Source: an uncultured Clostridia bacterium
GTDB taxonomy: Bacteria; Bacillota; Clostridia; Christensenellales; Aristaeellaceae
Length of the DNA stretch: 64,000 bases
Reading direction: 5' to 3'
NCBI GenBank assembly: GCA_947166705.1
Contig: CAMVFE010000006.1
Coordinates: 1-64,000 of the forward strand
In this document: in pieces, positions 49,411 to 57,743 of the stretch
Layout: each line of letters starts with the position of its first letter
Position numbering within the stretch: the stretch's first letter is position 1
Position numbers and translations under genes: made by a program
Notes under the pieces: model-generated
What the model was told of the DNA's origin: nothing
Databases searched by the model: none
Seen by the model: the letters and a program-made list of their open reading frames with translations, nothing else

Positions 49411-50685
49411 GTGAATCACAGCTTGCTGAAAAGGGTTATAACGGATCAGCATAAAGTCATCCAGGAGAGCAGGATATGCCGGCGGCCTTACACATTTGAA
49501 AAGAATGGCAATTATGTTCTTACCGGGATCAGAAGAGCCGGAAAATCCATGCTGCTGTATGGAATCGTTCAGGATCTGATTGCAGATGGGATTAGCTGGG
49601 ATCAGATTATTTATATCAATTTTGAAGATGAACGACTGTCTGAGTTTTCTCTGGAAGATTTTAACGATATTGTCGCTGTGCAGAGCGAAATGAGCAGCCA
49701 AAGGGGATATTATTTTTTTGATGAAATCCAGAACATCCAGGGGTGGGAGAAATTTGCCAGGAGAATGGCAGATAGTAAAGAACGTGTCTATATTACCGGA
49801 AGTAACGCAAAAATGCTCAGCAGAGAAATCGAAACAACGCTTGGAGGACGATTCCTTGAAAAATATGTTACTCCGTATAGCTTCGGAGAATATCTGACTG
49901 CACTGCAGATTCCTCATCAGTTATCCGATATGACCGGTACAAAAACAAGAGGCAGGATCGATTCAGCGCTCCAGCATTATATGGAGGAAGGAGGCCTTCC
50001 GGAGTCTTTGATGTATATCTCGAAAAGGGAATATCTCAGTACAGTTCTGCAGAAAATAGTTTTGGGCGATATTGTTTCCCGTAACAATTTAAAAAATGAT
50101 TATACGCTGAAAGTACTGATTAAAAAGGTTGCCGAGACAATATGCAATGAAGTTTCTTATTCTAAATTGCATGGCGCGCTGAAGAGAATTGGTCTCAGCA
50201 CAGGAAAAGATACAGTAATTGACTATATCTCTTATGCAAAAGAAGCCTTTTTACTGTTTACCATACAAAATGGCTTCTCGGCGTTTAGCGATCGCGAAAG
50301 CACACCAAAGTATTATTTCGAGGACAATGGCCTGTTGAATCTGTTTTTGTTCGAAAAATTGGGTATCTTGCTTGAAAACCTTGTAGCATCAGCGCTGCAC
50401 CGCAGATATGGGGATCAGGTATTCTTTATGAAGTCCCCCAAAACAGGAATTGATGTGGACTTTTACATACCGGAACAGGCAACTGCAATTCAGGTATGCG
50501 TAGAGGTGAATGATTCATCCTTTACTCGTGAAACAGAAAACCTGGTAAAGCTGCAGAAGAATCTGCCGGGTGTCCGTAAGCTGATCATTGTGAACCTGGA
50601 GAGCAATACTGCTCTGGAAACAGCAGGGACTACGATTCGTGTTATTCCCGCCACAGAGTTCTTATTATCAGATCTTTGCACATGA
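49411..50685 (+). CDS. AAA ATPase with DUF4143-type C-terminal domain
   Basis: A 424-residue ATPase of the archaeal/bacterial ATP-binding (AAA_14-DUF4143) family. Walker A GIRRAGKSM is near 39-47; IIYINFEDERLSEF follows; Walker B is YYFFDEIQNIQGWEKFARRM; sensor 1 is VYITGSNAKMLSREIETTLGGRF. The C-terminal DUF4143 domain (PKYYFEDNGLLNLFLF, LENLVASALHRRYGDQVFFMKSPKTGIDVDFYI) has the D-x-D/E-x-K-like pattern of PD-(D/E)XK nucleases (GIDVDFYI). The start is GTG 49411 because GGAGGTGAT lies 4-12 bases before it. These genes are common in accessory regions; their role is unknown. It is AT-rich compared with the left half of the window. Confidence 0.9.
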   Translation: MNHSLLKRVITDQHKVIQESRICRRPYTFEKNGNYVLTGIRRAGKSMLLYGIVQDLIADGISWDQIIYINFEDERLSEFSLEDFNDIVAVQSEMSSQRGYYFFDEIQNIQGWEKFARRMADSKERVYITGSNAKMLSREIETTLGGRFLEKYVTPYSFGEYLTALQIPHQLSDMTGTKTRGRIDSALQHYMEEGGLPESLMYISKREYLSTVLQKIVLGDIVSRNNLKNDYTLKVLIKKVAETICNEVSYSKLHGALKRIGLSTGKDTVIDYISYAKEAFLLFTIQNGFSAFSDRESTPKYYFEDNGLLNLFLFEKLGILLENLVASALHRRYGDQVFFMKSPKTGIDVDFYIPEQATAIQVCVEVNDSSFTRETENLVKLQKNLPGVRKLIIVNLESNTALETAGTTIRVIPATEFLLSDLCT

Positions 50686-50691
50686 AGGATT

Positions 50692-51669
50692 TTGATTTCA
50701 GTACGGCTTATGCTGGTTTTCAAATGGAGAAATCAATGCGGATGGGGCACAGCGTATCGTGGGGGAATGATACTTGCCTGGATGAGCAGGACGCGTTTAC
50801 CATCTGATTTCAGGTGTTGTAATTATCACGGAATAGTATCTTATGTAACAAAGGGAAGGGAGACAGTAGCTTTATCACAAGAACAGTACAGCCCGAGCAT
50901 AACCTGGATTGGAGATGAGACTGTGCATCGGATAACAGAACTTCCGGCATGGGAAAGATTGTTTAAGCGGATTGTCTGGGCTCAGATTGGTGACCTCAAA
51001 GGGCTTTCCATTCTTGACTTTGGAAGCGGGGAGGGCATCACTGCTGATCATTATGCAGAAAACAATTCTGTGACAGCCGTTGAACCTTCAGAAGAAATGC
51101 TTTCTTCTGCATGGAAAGATCATGAGTACAAACAGATTATCGGTGACGTTTCTGTGCTCAGCGAGTATGATGATCATACATTCGACTTCATTATCTGCCA
51201 CAATGTATTGGAATACATTGATGATAAACAGCGTACAGTAAACGAACTGGCGCGGGTGCTGAAGCAAGGCGGCAGACTTTCAATTGTCAAGCATAATCGC
51301 GCGGGGCGTGTGATGCAGATGGCGGTACTGCTTGACGATTTTGAAAAGGCGAATGCTCTGCTTGACGGAAAAAACAGTACTGCTTCAAAGTTTGGATCAA
51401 TTCGATATTACGAAGATCAGGACATTTCAGAATGGGATAGAAGGCTTAAACTGGTCGATTCCTATGGGATCCGTACATTCTGGGATCTACAACAGAAGCA
51501 GGAGAAGCATGATCAGGAGGAATGGCAGGAGCGCATGATACAGCTTGAGATGCGCGTATCTCAGATGGACGATTATCGAAGGATTGCTTTCTTTCATCAC
51601 CTGATATTCACAAAAGAGGAAGTGCGGATGCGAAACCGCGGGAATTACATGGACGTTGAAACCGCATAA
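50692..51669 (+). CDS. class I SAM-dependent methyltransferase (5' end uncertain)
   Basis: The recognisable protein begins about 50875: ITELPAWERLFKRIVW, motif I LSILDFGSGEGITADHYA, acidic loop VTAVEPSEEML, TFDFIICHNVLEYIDDKQRTVNELARVLKQGGRLSIVKHN (motifs IV-VI). It resembles CmoM/Smt-type methyltransferases. Upstream of about residue 50 the translation (WRNQCGWGTAYRGGM...) is not protein-like, and no ATG/GTG fits the core. The frame is open from 50692, so either the N terminus is damaged or a rare start is used. It lies 7 bp after the ATPase gene and ends before the right-hand repeat copy. Confidence 0.75.
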   Translation: MISVRLMLVFKWRNQCGWGTAYRGGMILAWMSRTRLPSDFRCCNYHGIVSYVTKGRETVALSQEQYSPSITWIGDETVHRITELPAWERLFKRIVWAQIGDLKGLSILDFGSGEGITADHYAENNSVTAVEPSEEMLSSAWKDHEYKQIIGDVSVLSEYDDHTFDFIICHNVLEYIDDKQRTVNELARVLKQGGRLSIVKHNRAGRVMQMAVLLDDFEKANALLDGKNSTASKFGSIRYYEDQDISEWDRRLKLVDSYGIRTFWDLQQKQEKHDQEEWQERMIQLEMRVSQMDDYRRIAFFHHLIFTKEEVRMRNRGNYMDVETA

Positions 51670-52444
51670 GCCCTCGGCTATAATGATGTCTGGAGACCAA
51701 GAAAGGAAGCGTAAAGGGTGGAAGATGTATTCGAACTTTCAAAGTTTGATTTCGAGCGGTTTTACTACGATTTTACTACTTTTCATGGCCCCGATAAGTC
51801 ACAAAAAGCAACGAAAAGCAAGGTATGAATTTTGACCATCGCGAAAATGACCAGATACGACATGCCCCGGGAGTGGCCTAAACGTTGCTTTTCGTAGCCG
51901 GAAGGAGCTTCTTGTAACATTGACTAAGATTTTATTTATCTGCCACGGGAACAGTCCCTACTCCATCGCAGAACGCGGCGTTGTCGGGCAAAACGCGGCA
52001 AATCGCGGCAGTTGATCGAGAAGCTGACTACCGTTTTACTACCATTGGACAGAGTAACGACGGAGAATGTATGGAACAGGAAAAATGTACTACCATTTTA
52101 CTACCATGGATGCTTCTAAGCCTTATGTACCAACGGGTTCGGAACTTCTATTGTACGAGTTTTTGCGATAGAAAGAGCACTCAGTTACGCTGGATGCCCA
52201 CAGTTGCGGCTGTGAGGGCCTGTAAGGCGGCTTCCGGGAGTGTGGCGGGGGCTTACTCTACCAGAGAACCAGAGGCAGAACGCGGGGGCGTTGTGGGGCA
52301 AGGAGGCAGAGGCAAAGAAAAGCGTAATGAAAGCATTGTCAGGAGGCTTGTTTTTTTGGTAGAATTTTGTCTGTGCTGGTACGTGCTTTTCTGTTGAAGT
52401 AAGTATGGTCAGTCTTCAATTGATGTAATCACCAGGAGGTCAGC
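51670..52444. other. 775-bp gap with repeats, no convincing gene
   Basis: It contains GCGGTTTTACTACGATTTTACTAC (51756-51779), an inverted pair AACGAAAAGCAA near 51811 and TTGCTTTTCGT at 51886-51896, the right copy of the ~114-bp module (51930-52042), and another ACTACCATTTTACTACC near 52090. The 138-codon ORF at 51981-52397 runs through these repeats and has no RBS or family resemblance. Nothing is seen from 52120 to 52430. Confidence 0.6.
51930..52042. repeat. ~114-bp repeat module, right copy
   Basis: TTTTATTTATCTGCCACGGG at the left and ACTACCGTTTTACTAC (52027-52042) at the right, in the same orientation as 48506-48619. Together they bracket the 3.3-kb segment carrying two ATPase genes and a methyltransferase. 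Confidence 0.75.
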
Positions 52445-53554
52445 ATGGACGAACAAAAGAAGCCTGAGATTACGGAGATCGCCATTGTGGATGAACGCTC
52501 TATCCGGGACAAGATTTATGTTGTCCGGGGCGTGAAGGTTATGCTCGATTTTGAGCTGGCGGAGATATATGGATATACCACATCTCGCTTTAACGAACAG
52601 GTCTCTAATAATATTGAGAAATTCGAAGGCGATGATTTCTGCTTCTACCTGACACAGGAGGAATTTAAGGAATTGAAAAACTTGATATCGAAAAAATCGA
52701 CATCAAGTTGGGGCGGACGTCGAAAACCGCCAAGAGCATTCACGGAATCTGGTCTTTATATGCTAATGACTGTGCTTCGCGGTGACCTGGCAACGCAGCA
52801 GAGCCGAGCGTTAATTCGGGTCTTTCGTGCAATGAAGGATTTTATAGTTGAAACGCAGGGCCTGGTAACCCAGCGTGATCTACTGCGCCTTTCTATTCAA
52901 ACAGCAGAAAATACTGATGCAATAAAGAACATGAGCTTGATGCTGGCGGATCAACAGAAGATGATCACCAATCAGCAACAATTATTGCTTGAACATGACG
53001 ATAAACTTGTTGATGCGTTTGAGCGCATTAATGAAACGGTAAAACAGTCAGATTTATCTCCTGTAATGATGAAATTCGATCTTACTGAGGAAACGAACAG
53101 AGAATTCCTGCTTCGAGACGGGCATCCAGCCAAGGCGGATGCAACATATATCGATATTTACAGCAAGGCGACAAAAACAGTCTACATCATTGACAACTAC
53201 ATCAATATCAAGACGCTACGTCTGCTTCAGGACGTGAAACCTGGCGTTGCCGTGACGGTATTTAGTGACAATCTCCGCAACAACCTTCATCAAAGCGATA
53301 AAGCGGATTTTCAGGTAGAGTTTCCCAATATACCAATTGACTTCATTACCACAGGCGGTATCATGCACGACCGGTTTATTGTGCTGGACTATAATACAGC
53401 AGAAGAGCGCTTCTATCATTGCGGTGCATCTTCCAAGGACGCGGCGATTAAACTGACCACAGCGATCATGGAGATTACCTCTCAGGATATGAAAGCTCAG
53501 ATGCATGTTCTGATTGACCAGATGAAGGGAAATCCTCAGTTGCTCCTGAAATGA
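52445..53554 (+). CDS. ORF6N-domain protein with PLD-like C terminus
   Basis: A 369-residue protein. Residues 10-150 are an ORF6N (KilA-N-related) DNA-binding domain: IRDKIYVVRGVKVMLDFELAEIYGYTTSRFNEQVSNN, DDFCFYLTQEEFKEL, PPRAFTESGLYMLMTVLRGDLATQQSRALIRVFRAMKDF. A coiled coil spans about 160-205 (MLADQQKMITNQQQLLLEHDD). Residues 235-350 resemble a phospholipase D-like half site: ATYIDIYSKATKTVYIIDNYI, VTVFSDN, then MHDRFIVLDYNTAEERFYHCGASSKDA, with HxR where HxK is canonical. ORF6N proteins are often phage or mobile-element regulators; the tail suggests nucleic-acid cleavage or a decoy. The RBS is CAGGAGGT. Confidence 0.85.
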   Translation: MDEQKKPEITEIAIVDERSIRDKIYVVRGVKVMLDFELAEIYGYTTSRFNEQVSNNIEKFEGDDFCFYLTQEEFKELKNLISKKSTSSWGGRRKPPRAFTESGLYMLMTVLRGDLATQQSRALIRVFRAMKDFIVETQGLVTQRDLLRLSIQTAENTDAIKNMSLMLADQQKMITNQQQLLLEHDDKLVDAFERINETVKQSDLSPVMMKFDLTEETNREFLLRDGHPAKADATYIDIYSKATKTVYIIDNYINIKTLRLLQDVKPGVAVTVFSDNLRNNLHQSDKADFQVEFPNIPIDFITTGGIMHDRFIVLDYNTAEERFYHCGASSKDAAIKLTTAIMEITSQDMKAQMHVLIDQMKGNPQLLLK

Positions 53555-53669
53555 CAGGAACCTGATAGATGAAAATATTCCCGTGGGGTTGTGAACTCCA
53601 TGGGTTTTCTTGTGCAAATGGGGGGTGTAAAAAATTATTTTAGCCGTGTGCTGATTTCTCTTTCCCATC

Positions 53670-53683
53670 CGTCTAATAGGTGT
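53670..53683 (+). promoter_or_regulatory. candidate ECF-sigma -10 element (CGTCTAATAG), first cassette
   Basis: CGTCTAATAGGTGT at 53670-53683, 29 bp before the first sigma gene. The same CGTCTAATAG with GATGT occurs at 56866 and CGTCTGATAG at 57166. CGTC-type -10 boxes are typical of ECF sigma factors. No convincing shared -35 was seen. Confidence 0.6.
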
Positions 53684-53711
53684 AACGTTACGAAACAGGA
53701 GGCAGAACACC

Positions 53712-54170
53712 GTGGACAGGGCATTCTTCATCGCAGAGATCGAAACCTGCTCGGACATGATGTACCGGGTAGCTTGGTCGATCCTGCGGAACGAAGCCGA
53801 TGTGCAGGACGCACTACAAGATGCTGTCCTCAAGGCCTGGGAAAAGCGGGACAAACTGTGTGAAGAGAAGTACTTCCGCACCTGGATAACCCGCATACTG
53901 ATCAATGTGTGTTATGACATACAACGAATGCATCGGAAAATCGTTCCATTGGACAAGATCCCTGTACAAAGCTTTTCTGTCCCAGACCCTGATCTGGCGA
54001 TGGCATTGGAAGCTCTTCCGGAGAAGCTTCGATTGCCCCTTGTCCTCTGCTATTCAGAGGGAATGACCTATGAGGAAGCAGCAGACGTGTTGCGAATCCC
54101 GATGACGACTCTTCGAGGACGACTTCGCCGGGGGAAAAAAGAACTGAGAAAGGAGCTGGATGCGGAATGA
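53712..54170 (+). CDS. ECF-type RNA polymerase sigma factor
   Basis: A 152-residue sigma-70 family factor. Region 2 is CSDMMYRVAWSILRNEADVQDALQDAVLKAWEKRDKLCEEKYFRTWITRILINVCYDI. Region 4 is ALEALPEKLRLPLVLCYSEGMTYEEAADVLRIPMTTLRGRLRRGKKELRKEL. The start is GTG 53712, preceded by AACAGGAGGCAGAA. It overlaps the anti-sigma gene by 4 bp (ATGA), the usual coupling of such pairs. A CGTCTAATAG motif upstream suggests autoregulation. Confidence 0.93.
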   Translation: MDRAFFIAEIETCSDMMYRVAWSILRNEADVQDALQDAVLKAWEKRDKLCEEKYFRTWITRILINVCYDIQRMHRKIVPLDKIPVQSFSVPDPDLAMALEALPEKLRLPLVLCYSEGMTYEEAADVLRIPMTTLRGRLRRGKKELRKELDAE

Positions 54171-55297
54171 AGCGTGATATGGACAATCTGGATCTGCGGG
54201 ATGCTTTCAGTCCAATGCCGGAAGAGACCCGGAAAGCGCTGATGACTGCCGCTCGCTCCGTGAAGGAGGACGAACCCGTGAAAAAGGTAGCTTTTAGAAC
54301 CGTGTTGATTGCGGCTTGTGTTATTGTGGCGACCATGGCAGTGGCTGTGGCAGCCGGCAGTATTTTCGGATGGAATGATTTCTTCAAAAAGGACTATGGC
54401 ACTGATATCCCAAAAACCGCTCAGGAAATCATGGCAACGTGTGAACCTGTATCATGGCAGGAAGGTGATGTGGTTTTCACCATCCGGGAACGTTACAGTG
54501 ATTCCCGGCTGGCTATGATTTCTGTTGAAGCCCGGCTGGCGGACGGCGTGAAGGGGATTCTGGCAGCGGATGATTTCACCGAAGCCATCGGTGCCTACGG
54601 GGAAAACAGCGCCGCCGTTGCAAAACAGATCGGTGTCGATCCGTCCATGACCTGGGTGGAAGCTGCGAAAGAACTGAACCTGCCTCTGTACAGCGTCCGC
54701 GCCACGTTGGAGATTCCGTCTGAACTCTGGGGCAGCGAAGCATATGAGGATCCCATGTTCAATGATGATGGCAGCCTGACGTATTTCTCCCTGCAGCCCC
54801 TGAACGGGCAGATCAGCGGTGAGGAAATCAAAGCCCAGGTGTATCTGCGGACAAAGCTGGTGAACCTGGAAGACGCGGAGGATGATACCAACGTCACGAA
54901 GGAATACGTAGATCTACCCATCCATACCGAAAAGGCTATTGCTACGGCAGAATACATCATTCCTGAAGACACAAAGGTGCTGGATGCCTTCCGGATTGAC
55001 AGCATCCAAGCGGAACTGCTGCCCAGCGGTCTGCACTTCACGACCAACCTGACTGCTGTGGAAGGCGCGACACAGGGTATGGCCATCGACAAGCTGAGGG
55101 TGGACATCGTGCAGGAGAACGGAGAAGCTTATCCCACCGGTATTACCCTTTCCAGTGGCTTCTCCAATCTTGATACCTGGCCGCAGATTCCGTATACGCA
55201 GATGATTTCTGTGGATCAGATTCCGGAAACAATTCATCTGGTATTCCCCGATGCAAGCGGGAATGACACCATGCTGGTGCTGCAGCTGAAAAAGTAA
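54167..55297 (+). CDS. membrane anti-sigma factor, DUF4179 type
   Basis: A 376-residue protein: a short acidic/amphipathic cytosolic N terminus (residues 1-45, MPEETRKALMTAARSVKEDEPVKK), one membrane span (FRTVLIAACVIVATMAVAVAAGSIFG), and a large extracytoplasmic beta-rich region. The topology and the position right after a sigma gene match DUF4179 anti-sigma proteins; the N terminus would hold the sigma factor. The outside portion (EITMATCEPVSWQEG-like, VSVEARLADGVKG) is the presumed sensor. It is coupled to the sigma gene by overlap and is followed by a hairpin (55308-55343). Confidence 0.88.
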   Translation: MKRDMDNLDLRDAFSPMPEETRKALMTAARSVKEDEPVKKVAFRTVLIAACVIVATMAVAVAAGSIFGWNDFFKKDYGTDIPKTAQEIMATCEPVSWQEGDVVFTIRERYSDSRLAMISVEARLADGVKGILAADDFTEAIGAYGENSAAVAKQIGVDPSMTWVEAAKELNLPLYSVRATLEIPSELWGSEAYEDPMFNDDGSLTYFSLQPLNGQISGEEIKAQVYLRTKLVNLEDAEDDTNVTKEYVDLPIHTEKAIATAEYIIPEDTKVLDAFRIDSIQAELLPSGLHFTTNLTAVEGATQGMAIDKLRVDIVQENGEAYPTGITLSSGFSNLDTWPQIPYTQMISVDQIPETIHLVFPDASGNDTMLVLQLKK

Positions 55298-55307
55298 AGA
55301 TCCATTC

Positions 55308-55343
55308 GGAGCGCCGTCATCTTCAAACGGATGGCGGCGCTCC
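55308..55343 (+). other. intra-operon hairpin after the first anti-sigma gene
   Basis: GGAGCGCCGTCATC / GATGGCGGCGCTCC, 14 bp with one G-T pair and an 8-base loop. There is no T tract, so it more likely tunes mRNA stability than ends transcription. Confidence 0.6.
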
Positions 55344-55357
55344 CTTCGGGAGGAAAA

Positions 55358-55474
55358 ATGAAGAACCTGTTTTGTATCCTGCTGCTGGCAGTGATGCTCT
55401 TATTGGTCATTGCCCAATATGCCTGCGCTGATGAGGAAATGGCAGAAAGAACGGATGAGGAGTTTAAGCCATGA
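55358..55474 (+). CDS. 38-residue membrane or exported peptide
   Basis: ATG 55358 after GGGAGGAAAA. It encodes MKNLFCILLLAVMLLLVIAQ followed by YACADEE and a charged tail ending EEFKP. The first 22 residues form a signal peptide or single membrane span. Its TGA (55472-55474) overlaps the next gene's ATG at 55471, so the two are translationally coupled. The good RBS and the overlap argue that it is real. Its role is unknown; it could be a small membrane partner of the anti-sigma factor or of the downstream binding protein. Confidence 0.65.
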   Translation: MKNLFCILLLAVMLLLVIAQYACADEEMAERTDEEFKP

Positions 55475-56793
55475 ATAAGCCGATGAACAACGTCTCTCGC
55501 GTCCTGCAGGTGGCAGTGATGCTGCTCGCGATCATACTGCTTGCGATGACCGTCGCGCAGGCGACACTGGCAGAGGGACAGACCGTGCTTATTGTGTATG
55601 GTGATGAAGACGCGGGAAACACGGAGAATCTCCATGCCGATTGGGCATCCATGATTGGTTCCGCCGGTACGTTGGAGGAACTACAGTTTTCCGGATATCA
55701 AAAGACTATGGATGTTGTGGCAGGCAACAATCCTCTGGATTTCTTCATGATTGAGAACCGTGACTGTATTGCGGATTTTATCGAAAAAGGACTGGTTTCC
55801 GCCTTCGAACCAACCCGGATGATGCTGGATGACATTGCCGCCATGCCTGCGTTTGTCCAAAACGCGATCCGTGACAATCTGATGACGGAGGACGGACGGC
55901 TGTATGGTTTCCCGAATAATATAAACAGTCGTGAATCGCTCTATTATACGGATGCCTGGACGGATTCACCGTTTCGAGATATGTCGCCGCCGTCTTCCTT
56001 TGAGGAACTGCTTGATTTTGTTGAAATCTATCTGGAAACGCCGCATGACGGGTTCTGCTTTTACTATGATCGATTGGGTCATGCGAATGTGACCTGGTTC
56101 GTTCACATGCTGATGGAGTATCACACGCTGCAATGTAGGCATGCCGGATATGAGCCCGTTTTCAATGATCCTGATTTTATTAGCATGGCAGAGCGTACAC
56201 GCGATCTTTTCGGCAGGCTGTTCGCCATTGAGAAGGATACAAAGCACCAGAAAGGGCATCAGCTTTTTACGGATTGTTACGCAGGCATTGCTACCAACGG
56301 TCTGGATACCTTCACACAGGACAACCTGATTCCTTGGCGCATTAAGTCAGATCAGCCCCCATTGTTTCCCGTATCTATCCAGATCTACTGTGTCAGAAAT
56401 GGAAGCGAGTTTGTCGATCAGGCTCCCGCCTTCTTTGAATGTATTGTTACGCATCGGAAAGATCCATTATCTGATGGGAATATTAACTATGCGTCTTACA
56501 CCCTCGTCCATCCGGACTGGGTCGATATGAAAGCCTTCCGAACGGATAAGGCTAAAATGTTTGGGGAAAAGTGGGTGTTTACCTGTGCGACACAGGAATA
56601 TCTGGACAGCGTATGGCGGCTTGATCAACATGCCGTCCCTGCGCTGGAATACGAAATCTGCTGGGACTCCTCAATTAAGGGTGCTCACAACGAGGCATAT
56701 GCCGCTGTGGATGACTTTGTGAACGGAAAAGAAAGTGCGGAACAGTTTTCCATCCGCTTGGACAGGTTGGTCAGCGAGATGCCAGGTTCATGA
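55471..56793 (+). CDS. extracellular solute-binding-like protein in a sigma cassette
   Basis: A 440-residue secreted protein: signal peptide to about residue 35 (VAVMLLAIILLAMTVAQATLA-EG), then a binding-protein-like fold: TVLIVYGDEDAGNTENLH, NNPLDFFMIENRDCIADFIEKGLVSAFEPTRMMLDDIAAMPAFVQNAI, TEDGRLYGFPNNINSRESLYYTDAW, SFEELLDFVEIYLETPHDG. These resemble family-1 solute-binding proteins. No permease or ATPase gene is near. It is instead coupled to a 38-residue peptide downstream of a sigma/anti-sigma pair, so it may be a sensor subunit rather than a transporter part. A UUCG-loop terminator follows. Confidence 0.78.
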   Translation: MNKPMNNVSRVLQVAVMLLAIILLAMTVAQATLAEGQTVLIVYGDEDAGNTENLHADWASMIGSAGTLEELQFSGYQKTMDVVAGNNPLDFFMIENRDCIADFIEKGLVSAFEPTRMMLDDIAAMPAFVQNAIRDNLMTEDGRLYGFPNNINSRESLYYTDAWTDSPFRDMSPPSSFEELLDFVEIYLETPHDGFCFYYDRLGHANVTWFVHMLMEYHTLQCRHAGYEPVFNDPDFISMAERTRDLFGRLFAIEKDTKHQKGHQLFTDCYAGIATNGLDTFTQDNLIPWRIKSDQPPLFPVSIQIYCVRNGSEFVDQAPAFFECIVTHRKDPLSDGNINYASYTLVHPDWVDMKAFRTDKAKMFGEKWVFTCATQEYLDSVWRLDQHAVPALEYEICWDSSIKGAHNEAYAAVDDFVNGKESAEQFSIRLDRLVSEMPGS

Positions 56794-56812
56794 TGAAAAT
56801 GTCTGTTATTTG

Positions 56813-56840
56813 AAGCAGCTTCGGCTGCTTTTTTTGTTTA
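56813..56840 (+). terminator. rho-independent terminator with TTCG loop
   Basis: AAGCAGC (56813-56819), TTCG, GCTGCTT (56824-56830), then TTTTTTGTTT. It ends the first sigma cassette. Confidence 0.93.
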
Positions 56841-56865
56841 GAGCAATCAAAACATCAGGCCGAAC

Positions 56866-56879
56866 CGTCTAATAGATGT
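56866..56879 (+). promoter_or_regulatory. candidate ECF-sigma -10 element (CGTCTAATAG), small ORF
   Basis: CGTCTAATAGATGT at 56866-56879, identical over 10 bp to the motif before the first sigma gene and 14 bp before the RBS/start region of the 88-residue ORF. Confidence 0.55.
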
Positions 56880-56893
56880 GGAGGATGATGAAA

Positions 56894-57160
56894 ATGAGGA
56901 AACATCGGCTGTGTGTGATCAGAAGGCAGGGCGATCAGTATCGTTCGATTTCAATCCGACTTCATCGGGATAAGGTGACCGGAGATCGGTCTGTTTCGCT
57001 GTCTGGATTTGGCTGTATGCTGATGTTTTGTGTGGAGAAAATAATTCCTGAATTAATCAACCTCGTTAAGCCGAATGGACGGTTTCCCAGACAACTACCC
57101 TGTGATATACTTGCCGCAGCAGAAAAAGATTCTTTCGAAGGTAAAACCTTTCGGCGGTAG
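56894..57160 (+). CDS. small hypothetical protein, 88 aa
   Basis: ATG 56894 with GGAGG 9 bases upstream; three earlier in-frame ATGs overlap the RBS. The N-terminal part is very basic (MRKHRLCVIRRQGDQYRSISIRLHRDK). A mildly hydrophobic middle (LSGFGCMLMFCVEKIIPELINLV) and a polar tail follow. I do not recognise it. Its position behind a CGTCTAATAG motif, between two sigma cassettes, is the main reason to keep it; it may be a decayed gene. Confidence 0.4.
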   Translation: MRKHRLCVIRRQGDQYRSISIRLHRDKVTGDRSVSLSGFGCMLMFCVEKIIPELINLVKPNGRFPRQLPCDILAAAEKDSFEGKTFRR

Positions 57161-57165
57161 TTATT

Positions 57166-57177
57166 CGTCTGATAGAT
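57166..57177 (+). promoter_or_regulatory. candidate ECF-sigma -10 element (CGTCTGATAG), second cassette
   Basis: CGTCTGATAGAT at 57166-57177, one mismatch from the motif at 53670 and 56866, and 84 bp before the second sigma gene. Confidence 0.5.
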
Positions 57178-57260
57178 AGAACCAGCAAAAAGCGCTATGC
57201 TGGTGATCATCTCCGGAGAGCGGACGCGCTGGATCGGAGAACTCAAAGGGGAACGATGTC

Positions 57261-57743
57261 GTGGATGCTGAAATGTTTCAAGCGGAAGCCCGGCGGATTG
57301 AGAGGCTGCTATACCGCATCGCCCGATCGTACCTGAATGATGATCAGGAAGCGGAGGACGCGGTGCAGGATGCATTGATCAAGGCCTGGGAGAAGAGAAA
57401 AACTCTGAGGGATATCCATCAGTTTAAGCCGTGGATGACCCAGATCCTCTCCAACCGGTGCAAGGATATACTGCGTAAGCGCAAAAGATGGAGCTTTTTT
57501 CCGCTGGAGGAAGATACCGCCCAGGTGGAGATGCCGGAGACAGAAAACGCGGTGACAGAGGCTATGAAGAAGCTGAAACCGGAACTGCGGATCGTCATGA
57601 CGCTTCACTATGTGGATGGATATTCTATTCAGGAGATGGCAGAAGCCCTGGGAATCCCCACGGGTACCATCAAAACCAGAATGCGTAACGCACGGAAGCA
57701 GCTTGGCAGGACTCTCCTCATTGATTGGGAGGAAGAAGTATGA
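57261..57743 (+). CDS. second ECF-type RNA polymerase sigma factor
   Basis: A 160-residue sigma-70 family factor. Region 2 is ERLLYRIARSYLNDDQEAEDAVQDALIKAWEKRKTLRDIHQFKPWMTQILSNRCKDILRKRKR. Region 4 is AMKKLKPELRIVMTLHYVDGYSIQEMAEALGIPTGTIKTRMRNARKQL. The start is GTG 57261 behind AAAGGGGAA. It overlaps the DUF4179 gene by 4 bp. It is related in layout to the sigma factor at 53712 but clearly diverged, so this is not a fresh duplication. Confidence 0.93.
   Translation: MDAEMFQAEARRIERLLYRIARSYLNDDQEAEDAVQDALIKAWEKRKTLRDIHQFKPWMTQILSNRCKDILRKRKRWSFFPLEEDTAQVEMPETENAVTEAMKKLKPELRIVMTLHYVDGYSIQEMAEALGIPTGTIKTRMRNARKQLGRTLLIDWEEEV

Noticed and set aside
51981-52397. 138-codon ORF in the repeat-rich gap
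   Set aside because: No RBS, low-complexity odd composition, overlaps the repeat module; no family resemblance.
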